Shown here piece by piece: positions 55,414 to 64,000 of a stretch of 64,000 nucleotides of DNA. Source of the DNA: Pyrenula massariospora (taxonomy: Eukaryota; Ascomycota; Eurotiomycetes; Pyrenulales; Pyrenulaceae); assembly GCA_021030905.1 (NCBI GenBank), contig JAGFMI010000027.1, forward strand, positions 124,001-188,000, given 5' to 3'. Position numbers and translations under genes: made by a program. Position 1 is the stretch's first letter; every line of letters begins with the position of its first letter. Under the pieces are notes generated by a model, which worked only from the letters and a program-made list of their open reading frames with translations, had not been told where the DNA came from and did no database searches.

Positions 55414-58352
55414 ATGGCGAGAGGCGCGCGTAAGCGGAAGATCGTCGATACTATCGATTTGACTGGAGACGAAAATGAGCCACCGAACAAGTCATCCAAG
55501 ATGAGTAGCACCGCTCCTTTGGATCAAAATGGAAGAAGCCGGGCGCCACTCTCTTCTCAAGATAGCTGGAATGACTCCGGCTATTCCTCGAATTACTATT
55601 CCTCTTCTCCGTACGGTCAGAATCAACATAGCCAGCGTGAACAGGACCGCTGGGTCGCGGCATCTACCCAGGAGCTGGATGACAATGCCTTGGAGACCAT
55701 TCCATCTTCTAATGGTGACGACAATGACGACTTCGAATCCTACGAGCTCTACGGGAACATTGACACCAAGATCGTGGGCGTCCGATACTACAATGGCCAC
55801 GTTACTGTTGGCGAATACGGTCTTGTAAAACGGGAACCGAGCAATCCCTACGACCGAAATGCTATCCGGATCGATAATGTTATGAACAGTCAAATTGGCC
55901 ATATCAATAGGAATATGGCGGCAAAGCTTGCCCCATTCCTCGACTCTCGGGAACTTTTTGTAGAGGCTACCCTGACGGGGCAGAAAGGATTCTATGACTG
56001 CCCTATACGCCTAAAGCTTTTCGGAACGAGCGATTCTATAGCGCAAGGTGCCCTAAAGCAGAAGTTGCAGGATGTCAGACTTCCTGTTAATGAGCTTATC
56101 AAAGCAGAGAAGCAGCGGAAGAAAGAGGAGAAAGAGCGAGAGGCAGCTATGAAGGCCGCTAGGAGAGCTATGGGAATGAAAGCTGGGGCGGCCCAGCAGA
56201 TCGGCCCCAATAAAGTCGACTTTGCCAATCTTTCCATCCCCGGCCCTCAGCAAGCTCCGATCACAATGGACGAGATCTTAGGTACCGCTCAGACTTTCAA
56301 TCCTCGTGCCATTGGCGAGGTTGTGGATAAGCTCAGCGGCAGCGAAGATGCGCTGGCTGCCCTTCCCATGGCAGACCAGCCCAAGAAACTCAAGACAGTC
56401 CTTCTTCCTTATCAACGACAAGGTTTGCAATGGATGCTGGACAAAGAATCTCCGAAATTGCCTAAGCCAGGCTCTAAAGATACTACACAACTTTGGAAGC
56501 ACGATGCCAAAGGACTGTTTACTAACATCTCAACAAACTTTACCACGCAGCAGGCACCGCAACTTGCGAGCGGTGGAATTCTCGCAGATGACATGGGTCT
56601 GGGGAAGACAATCCAGATCATCTCTCTCCTCGTTGCAGATCCGCAACGATCGCGCCAGCCAACTCTAATTGTTGCTCCTCTGAGCGTCATGAGTAATTGG
56701 AGGGGACAAGCCGACGCTCACATGACTGCTGAAGCTGCTCTGCGAACACTGACATATCATGGCACCAACCGAGATGCAAGATCACCGCAGGACTTCGAGC
56801 AGTATGACCTTGTCATCACGACTTACCAGACACTGGCACAAGAGTACATGCCTACTGGTAAGAAACACGCGGCTCCTATACCTCGAAAAGAAGGACTATT
56901 CTCTGTGAATTGGCGTCGTGTTGTGCTTGACGAAGGTCACAATATCCGAAACCCGAAAGCTAAGATGACAATTGCTGCATGCGCTGTCCAAGCCACCTCA
57001 AGGTGGATTCTTACAGGCACGCCGATCGTCAACAGCTTGAAAGATCTTCACTCTCACATCAAGTTCTTACGGTTGACTGGCGGACTGGAGAAGGCGGAAG
57101 TTTTCAACGCGACCCTCATGAGACCCTTAAGATTTGGCGACCCAAGTGCCAATCTATTGCTACAGGCTCTGGTTGGCACCATCTGTCTAAGACGGATGAA
57201 GGATATGAAGTTCATCGACCTCCGCCTACCTGAACTGACGTCCCATAAGTATCCCGTACAATTTCTTCAGCATGAGCAGGAGAAATATGACGTCTTCAAA
57301 TCTGAAGCCCAAGGACTCCTTCAACAGTATCAGAACCAACGACAGCAGAAAGGCGACAAAGGTTTCTCCCACCTGCTCGAAGTCCTGCTTCGTCTCCGTC
57401 AGACTTGTAACCATTGGAGTTTGGCCAAAGACCGGCTTAAAAACCTTATGGAAGTCCTCGAAGAGAACAAACGCGTTGACCTCACTCCAGAGAATAAACT
57501 TGCCTTGCAGTCCCTTCTTCAAGTCCGAATCGAATCTCAAGATGATTGTCCTATTTGCCTTGAGCCTTTGCACATGCCCGTTATTACCGCCTGCGGCCAT
57601 CCGTTCGGCCAGCAATGCATCGAACGTGCGATCGAAAGTACGCATAAGTGCCCCATGTGCCGTGCCGAGCTCTCAGATCCTGAATCTTCACTCGTCTCTT
57701 CAACTGCTGCGTTAGGCGAGGATGAAGGTGCCACGGATATCGATCCGGATACTTCAAGCAGCAAAATCGAAGCCCTTGTCAAGATACTTCGTGCTTCCGC
57801 AGGGAAAGCTGGCACTAAGACTGTTGTTTTCAGCCAATGGACTTCGTTCCTCGACTTGATCGAACCGCATCTAAAGAATCATGGCCTTGGTTACTGCCGC
57901 CTTGATGGCAAGATGAATGCTGCAAACCGCGACAATTCTATCATGTCCCTTTCCAATGACCCGAATTGCACGGTCATGCTCGCCTCCCTGGGCGTATGCT
58001 CCGTTGGTCTCAACCTAGTGGCTGCAAGTCAGGTTATCCTCGCGGATAGTTGGGTAAGCAATTTCTTGAATGCTGAAGCGGCTGTCCTGCTAATCAAAGC
58101 GTACAGTGGGCACCTGCAATCGAAGATCAGGCTGTTGACCGTGTTCATCGTCTTGGCCAGACCAGGCCGGTCACGGTATTCCGGCTGGTCATGGAAGGAT
58201 CGATTGAAGAGCGAGTGCTGGATATTCAAGCAAAGAAGAGAAAATTGGCGAGTATAGCATTCAGGGAGGAGGAGTCTGGGAAGAAGAAGAGGGGTGAGGA
58301 GAAGGTGGGAAGATTGGGGGATATTGAGACCTTGCTGCGTCCAGCTAAGTGA
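55414..58352 (+). CDS. HIRAN-SNF2-RING ATPase (HLTF/Rad5-like)
   Basis: A 961-residue protein in two exons, 55414-58053 and 58107-58352, joined in phase 0 across a 53-base intron (GTAAGC donor, GTACAG acceptor). The splice is certain because it restores the helicase motif [20 protein letters not shown] (motif VI region). Domains in order: a basic nuclear-type start ([19 protein letters not shown], which also looks like a SUMO-interacting motif); HIRAN at about 115-215 ([16 protein letters not shown]); the SNF2 ATPase with Walker A DDMGLGKT near residue 392 and the DEGH box near 505; a C3HC4 RING at about 711-750 ([20 protein letters not shown], then CPMC); and helicase C from about 800. This order is that of HLTF and Rad5, which combine fork remodelling and PCNA polyubiquitination. 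It is shorter than Rad5. Its orthology is not settled, so no symbol is given. Confidence 0.93.
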
Positions 58353-58861
58353 GTGAGATGATGTCGTGTTGCGAAAAGAACACAGGTTCCAATGCCATTT
58401 TTCCGGGTTTGCTGAGGTGACATCAAACATGAGGCCACTTGATCTGCGTTGGGTATAGTTGACCGCTGTTCAAAGGCTTGATTCACGTGGCAGATTAGCC
58501 AGACGGGCACTTAAGGGACCTATTGTGAGTGCTACGCGTCTCTGTGAAGTGGTCTCAAGTTCGATGTCACCACTTTGGCAGCGGTTTGTGGTTTTCTGAA
58601 ATATCCTGTACTATCACGGCCTTTTTGAAAAGACTTTAAAACGAGCTTGCGAAAGCCCCTAGTTAGATGGATTTGAACTTTGTCTTTTTCTTAGAGTCAA
58701 TTGTAAAACATCCTTGCGTCAGTCTATTCAAACCCTGTTAATTCGTACACTCGCGCTATGCTAGCCACCTCGTCATAATTTTGGACATTTAAGAGCGCCT
58801 TGGAATGCATGTCGTAAAAACAAGTTCAAGCACAATCTCCTGAAAACGCATTATCCACAGG
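58353..58861. other. intergenic between convergent genes
   Basis: About 510 bases between two gene ends; 3' untranslated regions are expected. No other feature seen. Confidence 0.6.
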
Positions 58862-60895
58862 TTAGTCATCATCTCCCTCCACCATCCCTCCCGCCGACCT
58901 TACTTTCCCCCGCCTCTTATTCCCTTTGAAGTGTTTCTTTCCACCAGCCAACATCTTTAGCTCGGCCGGGTCAACATCTCTTTCCAGCGCAGCCATCGTC
59001 TTCGCCTTTCTTCCACTAAGCTCCTTCCCCTGCTCTGTGTACTTGTGATTGGAAGGCATTTTTAAATGCCCTTTATTGTTCCCTGACCCAGGGCCAAAGA
59101 ACCTTTTGTCTAAGTTGCGGGATTTTGCACCTTCGGTTGGTGGTTGAGAAGAGATGGTGGCGAGGGAGTCACCATCGCCAGTTACTAGGGATGTATCGTC
59201 CGGATGGATAGTATGGCGGTCTGAGGAGTCGTTGACATGGGAAAGGAGGAACCGTTGTCGCTTTACAGGAAGATGATCGAAGTTGTAGAGGCTCTCGTTA
59301 AAGACGTGGGGGTCGATTTCTGGGTCGTGTGGTGGAGCCTGACAGAAGAGAAGTTTGCCGTTGACATAATCTTTAAGAACAAGCCGGGCGGCGCGAGATT
59401 CGTCTGGCTGGCCTTGGCCTGTCGTTGCAAAGCCACGGGCTCTGGCATATGCGCGAAGAAGTTCACTTGCAGTCGGCACGCCGGTGCCGCCTTCTTCGAC
59501 CGCTCGTGTAAGGATTTTGATACCGTAGACCGCTTCGAGGAAAGACTGAGGTATCCTCTGGGCCACAAGAGCAGCAGGGCCGGTAAATTCGCGTAGTTGG
59601 TCAATGGGGAGAACGCCATTGCAGACGAGCTCGGCTTTGGTGGTAGCAAAATTAGGGAACACGAGGCCTGGACAGTCGCAAAGAATGACTTGATCTGAAA
59701 GGTGGATTGTTTGGAAGTGTTTTGTCTTCCCAGGTGTAGAGGAGACAGAGACCTTTTTAGCGCCGATAAGAGCGTTGATTGTTGAAGATTTGCCGACATT
59801 TGGATAGCCAACGAGACCAATCACCGTTTTGCTATTGCCAGATTCTCTAGAGCCGTCGGCAGGAGCATGTTCAACAAAGAGTGCTTCTAGTTCATCGACT
59901 GTCAATATCCGCGTGCGCTCATCGTCAGAGGAGAGCGATCCGTCTGTTTCTGCATCGGTATCGATTTCCTCTTCGCTTAGCCATTGCTCTGCATCTTCTT
60001 GCTTTTCTTGGATCCGCAATTTCTTCGTTTCCTGAGCTAACGGATCTTCAGAGTGTCGTCCTTCTATATCCTCTTTGTTGGCTTGCTTTCCGATATCGGT
60101 ATCCTCAATCTCAGCCGCATTCATCTCCTTAGCGAGTGATGCTGAGAAAAACTTGTAATTGATGTGCTTTTCATGGAAAAAATCGGCCCAGGCTTCTCGC
60201 TGCTTCTTGGTCATCATATCTGCCTTGTTGACGAGTAGTAAGTTGCGCTTTTTCGGGTCTACCTCCTTCACATATCTTTCAAGGTCTTCGCACCTAAAGA
60301 GCAAGGGGTTTCGTGCGTCAACAATTTGGACCACCACGTCTGATCGCTCAATGACTCGCCATAGCTGTCTCCAAACTTCTAGGTTGCGCTCAAAAGGTGT
60401 CATTAGAAGATCGTCATTCTCCTGGAGTTCTGCAAGTCCTCGTCTCCATTCCAACAAGCTCTCCTTCTCCATCGCATCTAGTTGCTGTGGAGTAGTGTCC
60501 TCATCCCATTTTGGCCGTCTCGGCACCGTTAACCTTCCCTTATTCTTTTGATGTTTTCTGATCGCACCCCTTTCCTCTGCTGCGCTCAGTAAGTACGGAT
60601 TCTTCTGGTCTGTGTGAATGATCTTGACATTGTTCATCTTCTCCGCGGTGAAATCAGTGCCCGCAAGCTCTGCTGTGCTAAGGAATTCGTCCAGAGCGGC
60701 TTGCTCTGTCACACTTCGCATTTTCACCCATGACGCTTGCTTCGACTCTGGCGTGATATAATTCTGCCCATCTGGCCCAGTTCGGGCAATGCCGCTTGAT
60801 ACTTTTCTGCGTTCTGCGCCCTTGCCTTTGCCAAACCGATCATTCATAAGACTGTTGCCAAGCCCGACAGCATTTTTCGACTTTGCTAACACCAT
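58862..60895 (-). CDS. LSG1: large-subunit GTPase 1 (Lsg1)
   Basis: A 677-residue single-exon GTPase of the YlqF/YawG type. The start MVLAKSKNAVGLGNSLMNDR at 60895 is the family N-terminus; an open frame 14 codons longer lacks this character. The GTPase motifs are circularly permuted: G4 is NKAD at 223-226, G1 is GYPNVGKSS at 363-371 and G3 is DCPG at 407-410. An acidic insert (about 275-325, rich in Glu and Asp) separates G4/G5 from G1, as in other Lsg1 proteins. The C-terminus is lysine-rich (HFKGNKRRGKVRS). Lsg1 acts in the cytoplasm on the late pre-60S particle, where GTP hydrolysis releases the export adaptor Nmd3. The gene is head to head with LTV1, another ribosome-assembly gene. Confidence 0.95.
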   Translation of the reverse strand: MVLAKSKNAVGLGNSLMNDRFGKGKGAERRKVSSGIARTGPDGQNYITPESKQASWVKMRSVTEQAALDEFLSTAELAGTDFTAEKMNNVKIIHTDQKNPYLLSAAEERGAIRKHQKNKGRLTVPRRPKWDEDTTPQQLDAMEKESLLEWRRGLAELQENDDLLMTPFERNLEVWRQLWRVIERSDVVVQIVDARNPLLFRCEDLERYVKEVDPKKRNLLLVNKADMMTKKQREAWADFFHEKHINYKFFSASLAKEMNAAEIEDTDIGKQANKEDIEGRHSEDPLAQETKKLRIQEKQEDAEQWLSEEEIDTDAETDGSLSSDDERTRILTVDELEALFVEHAPADGSRESGNSKTVIGLVGYPNVGKSSTINALIGAKKVSVSSTPGKTKHFQTIHLSDQVILCDCPGLVFPNFATTKAELVCNGVLPIDQLREFTGPAALVAQRIPQSFLEAVYGIKILTRAVEEGGTGVPTASELLRAYARARGFATTGQGQPDESRAARLVLKDYVNGKLLFCQAPPHDPEIDPHVFNESLYNFDHLPVKRQRFLLSHVNDSSDRHTIHPDDTSLVTGDGDSLATISSQPPTEGAKSRNLDKRFFGPGSGNNKGHLKMPSNHKYTEQGKELSGRKAKTMAALERDVDPAELKMLAGGKKHFKGNKRRGKVRSAGGMVEGDDD

Positions 60896-61140
60896 GTTGG
60901 TGGTGCGACAAGAACTGGAGATTGGGATCGATCCCAATTTGTTGGTTCAGGTAGTGTCCTTTCGATTTCCAATGTTGCTGCTTCGGAAACTCTGAGAAAG
61001 TCAAAGACCAGTGACGCATGTGGAGAGCAACGCGGGGAAACTTTACCCGCATTTTTACTCGCCCACTACACGACAAATTCTGTGCCATTCACATATGCAA
61101 GGATCAAGGAGTGACGATAACAGTGCCGCCGGTTTTTAAG
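60896..61140. promoter_or_regulatory. shared upstream region of LSG1 and LTV1 with an 18-bp palindrome
   Basis: Just 245 bases separate the ATGs of two divergent ribosome-assembly genes. A perfect 18-base palindrome, ATTGGGATCGATCCCAAT, lies at 60921-60938, about 26 bases before the LSG1 start, and could be an operator or part of the LSG1 leader. I did not find the yeast PAC or RRPE elements in exact form. Confidence 0.6.
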
Positions 61141-62623
61141 ATGCCTCGAAAACGATGGATGTATGCTTTCGAGTCATAAACATAGTCAATGCGCGGTACT
61201 GACAGTGCGTAGTGACAAACACAATACGCAAACGTTCCAACTCCTACACCGACCGCAAACAGACCCTGGCATTTGGGACGAAACACTCCCGGATCGAATT
61301 CTATACCAGACCTCAGGACCAAGCGCTTCCCCAGATGTCTTGTCGTCTAAGATTCAACATATTGCCGATCTTGAGGAAGAGATTGACTTTGAAAATGTGC
61401 GGGAGAATGAAGGCGAAGCCGCTAATTACGGAATATACTTCGACGACTCACAATATGACTACATGCAACATCTTCGAGACTTTGGGGAGGGGAGCCGAGA
61501 TGCGCACTTAGTAGACTCAATGCCGGTGAAAATCAAGGGCAAGGGGAAGTCTAAACTGGTAAAACTCGAAGATGCGTTGAAAGAGGTTGACCTAGGAAGC
61601 GATGCGGGAGATATAGAAGGAAAAAGCATAGCTGGAGCTACGATGGCATCAGAAGTAACTTCATCATCCATCCGACGGACGTATCAGGACCAGCAAGATG
61701 TCCCGGACGAGATAGCTGGTTTCCAACCTGACATGGACCCGAGGCTGAGAGAGGTCCTCGAGGCTCTCGACGATGAGGCATATGTGGACTCGAAGGACGA
61801 AGTCGATGTTTTTGGCGACCTTATGAAAGACGGAACCGCGGGCGAGATAAGTCTCGAAGAGTTCGAAGCTTCATTTGTGGGCGAAGACGAGGGCTGGGAA
61901 TCGGACAAGACAGAGCGGCCGCTTACAGGCCATTCGTCGAATATCGATCCGAAAGCACCATCGAGCTTAGAAGCGATTGATGTCCAGAATCTACAGGAAT
62001 TATCAGAGCCTGATGCTGATACTGCAGTAGCTGCAGACGGAGAATGGCTTGAAGCGTTCGCTAAATTAAAACGGGAATCGAAGCACACCCTACCACAAAA
62101 AACACGCATTGAACCATCTCTTGCTCCATCTTCCAACATTCAGGCGCCGAGCACGCTCTACACCCTCGGTGGCACTCCACTGCGGAAGAAGAAGAGGAAG
62201 GGAGCTCTTACAAACCCATCCGGATACTCTATGACGTCTGCTTCTCTTGCTCGTACGGAGGGACAGGAGCTGCTCGATGCCCGCTTCGATAAAATGGCGG
62301 AACAGTACTCATTGGATGAAAATGATGAAGATTTTGGCGACGACGAAGATGGCGGAGCAAGCATTATATCTGGCTTGTCAAAGCAATCTAACTTATCGAC
62401 ACTTTCGACAAAGAGTTTCCAAGACGGGCCTGGTCGACATGATCTTGATTCGATGATGGATGGCTTTCTGGAAGGATGGAATAAAGGGCATCCGAGTGGA
62501 GGCAAGAAGATGGGTGCAAAAGGAAAGCGAGGAAAGAATGGGAATGAAGCTGCTGGCATGGCAATGCTAGATGAGATACGACAGGAACTCGGACGGGCGC
62601 GCATTAAAGTTCAGAAAGCATAA
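61141..62623 (+). CDS. LTV1: ribosome-assembly factor Ltv1
   Basis: A 476-residue protein in two exons, 61141-61160 and 61213-62623. Exon 1 is only 20 bases, coding MPRKRW and two bases of the next codon. The 52-base intron has a GTATGC donor, a TACTGACA branch site and a CGTAG acceptor. Splicing yields MPRKRWIDKHNTQTFQLLHR, the characteristic opening of the family. The body is acidic (LEEEIDFENVRENEGE, then YDYMQHLRDFG, which is conserved in LTV1), with a DDEAYVDSKDEVDVFGDLMK-like stretch in the middle and a lysine-rich, GKR-containing C-terminus. Ltv1 joins the pre-40S particle in the nucleus, contacts Rps3 and Enp1, and is released in the cytoplasm after phosphorylation by casein kinase 1. 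The serine clusters here would suit that control, but the sites are not mapped. Confidence 0.93.
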
Positions 62624-62957
62624 GATACCCCAAGGCGTTTAATCAAATGCATATCCCACGGCGTTTAAGACAGGCAGTGGTATACCTAGTCAACCACTAG
62701 CGCAGACTCCGATGTTGAGGTGTAGCATTCTTGGGAGTTCTCAATAGAAATCGGACCAATTCATGGTCAGAAGCTTGTACACTGCTATGAATTTTGAATG
62801 CTGTATGAATGCTCAGAAAGCGCTATCAGGTGTAGATTATTTTCACTAATAACTTTATCTCGGCGAAGCGACTGGCTCCCATGCCTTGTACTTTGGTCTG
62901 GTGCTAGTAGACGATTAGCTTGATTATCTTTTTTCTGTATGCGCCGACACATGGACC
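62624..62957. other. intergenic between convergent genes
   Basis: About 330 bases between the ends of LTV1 and the NDUFA12 gene; 3' untranslated sequence is expected. No other feature seen. Confidence 0.6.
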
Positions 62958-63478
62958 CTACGTATTATACGGCCTATAGGCGCCACGGCTAAGCGTGGAA
63001 TTTTCCTTGTGTTCTGGCTGCTCCCATTCTCGTTGACCCGTCTGCATTATCTTGTCCTGAGTAGGCGGCTTGTCGACCAGATACGATATCCATGCGTGCC
63101 AGCCTGGTTCCAGCTGTGAGGGGTCAAGTTCTTTCTGCTTGTAGTCTACCCATCGCGTTCGTACTACGTATGGTCAGTCGATGGTGAGGTTTCAATAGGA
63201 CGCTGTCGTCGGATATTTACATGGCAGCTCTTCCAGGTTTTCGTAATATTTGTTCCCAAAGCGATCTTGGCCGATGAGGGTGCCGGCTTTAGTATCGCCT
63301 ATTCAGGGCATCAGCAATTACTTTCCCAAACACGCTGTTAGCCCATACCCATATACTGCATTTGGTGGCCATAATCCTAAAATCTCTGTCAGTCATTAAA
63401 GATGCATTGCAGACATCGAACACATGCTTTGAAGCCAATTCGCCGTAAGTTTCGTAATGTACGCAGGATTGTGCTCAT
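62958..63478 (-). CDS. NDUFA12: NDUFA12-like subunit of mitochondrial complex I
   Basis: A 120-residue protein in four exons: 63478-63428, 63376-63349, 63298-63221 and 63163-62958. Introns are 50 to 57 bases. The sequence follows the B17.2/NDUFA12 family closely: MSTILRTLRNLRRIGFK, DYGHQMQYM, GDTKAGTLIGQDRFGNKYYE, NLEELPLRTRWVDY, LEPGWHAWISYLVDKPPTQD, then KIMQTGQREWEQPEH. Exons as short as 28 bases explain why no long open frame marks this gene. The first intron appears to use a GC donor (AAA|GCATGT) with a TTTTAG acceptor; no in-phase GT site gives the conserved GFKDYGHQ. The subunit sits at the hinge of the peripheral and membrane arms of complex I and is needed for late assembly. The basic N-terminus fits import into mitochondria. 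It is a little shorter than most homologues I recall. Confidence 0.9.
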
Positions 63479-64000
63479 CGTGAGACTCTGCAAATGATCA
63501 TCTGATCAAATTCGATTCTCTGGAAGCAGGCGTAAATATGCGCATCTAAGGTGATAGATCACAATCGTCCATTGGACGCTGTCCCACCAATGTTGCGCCT
63601 TGATGGAGTTGATGTAGCTATCAAGAGGTAGGTTTGCCGAGATGTCTTGGCAACCTCGACATCGCTCGGGTGGGATGAATTATTCCAGAATTCAAATTCA
63701 CCTTGCTGAGATCTCACCGGAGACCCAAGGATATGAAGGCTGAGGTATGGTAGGGCCTGGTGTCTTGTTTTGTCTTACAGCGTATCTTTGAATAGCTCGC
63801 GCCATGCTATCAAATACCAGGGCACAAGTTGTCCGGTTCCCTTTTTGGGACCAATCAGGATTCCGCTCCTTACGCTGCCATGGTTAATGCCAGAGGCATG
63901 GGAGAGTTTGATTTGATCCCCTCCCCGAAACGCGGACATTTGGAGCGGCATAAGCGATGGTGGACTTGAGATCTCTCATGAGTACGCACATATAAATTGA
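63479..64000. promoter_or_regulatory. upstream region of NDUFA12 to window edge
   Basis: About 520 bases with no coding exon. A CCAAT box is present at 63851-63855 (plus strand), and the window ends shortly after a TATAAAT stretch at 63991-63997, which could serve a gene starting beyond the edge. Confidence 0.4.

Noticed and set aside
58660-58690. Minus-strand GTTCAAATCC resembling a tRNA T-loop
   Set aside because: The flanking bases form no stem and no anticodon arm or acceptor stem is present.
1-64000. CRISPR arrays, operons, ribosome binding sites, prophages
   Set aside because: The DNA is eukaryotic, and no regularly spaced repeats or prokaryotic gene layout were seen.

Overview
The window is nuclear DNA of a filamentous ascomycete (Pezizomycotina). 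Genes are interrupted by short introns, mostly 42 to 100 bases, with GT..AG ends and CTAAC/CTGAC-like branch sites. Intergenic gaps are about 0.3 to 3.7 kb and no operons occur. The gene set is fungal: squalene epoxidase ERG1, RIX1, LSG1, LTV1, PSY2, YPP1, MTE1/Dbl2. A dothideomycete is my best guess at class level, but the sequence does not prove it.

Region A (about 1-13 kb) has an accessory character. It holds an MFS transporter, a secreted protein built of three cysteine modules, a probable pseudogene of an unrecognised conserved protein, a 79-residue secreted protein with ten cysteines, a gene joining a TPR-like region to an intact retropepsin-like (DTG) domain, a DUF6594 membrane protein and a relic of a pogo/Fot1-type transposase. 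A 2-oxoglutarate/Fe(II) oxygenase follows at its edge.

Region B (about 15-39 kb) is mostly housekeeping: a Cid1-like nucleotidyltransferase, a disordered protein ending in WG motifs, ERG1, MTE1/Dbl2, a BAR-SH3 protein, a large serine-rich protein and the PP4 regulatory subunit PSY2 (six exons). A gene-poor stretch lies at 39-42 kb.

Region C (42-64 kb) holds a two-exon conserved unknown, a two-SANT Myb-like protein whose last exon carries a coding minisatellite, YPP1 head to head with RIX1, a wax-synthase-type acyltransferase head to head with a HIRAN-SNF2-RING ATPase, LSG1 head to head with LTV1, and a four-exon NDUFA12 (complex I) gene with a probable GC-AG intron.

Three genes here act in ribosome biogenesis: RIX1 and LSG1 (60S) and LTV1 (40S). 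LSG1 and LTV1 share one 245-bp intergenic region that contains a perfect 18-bp palindrome. Splice sites were chosen by hand from signal sequences, reading-frame continuity and remembered family sequence. No transcript data or database search was available.
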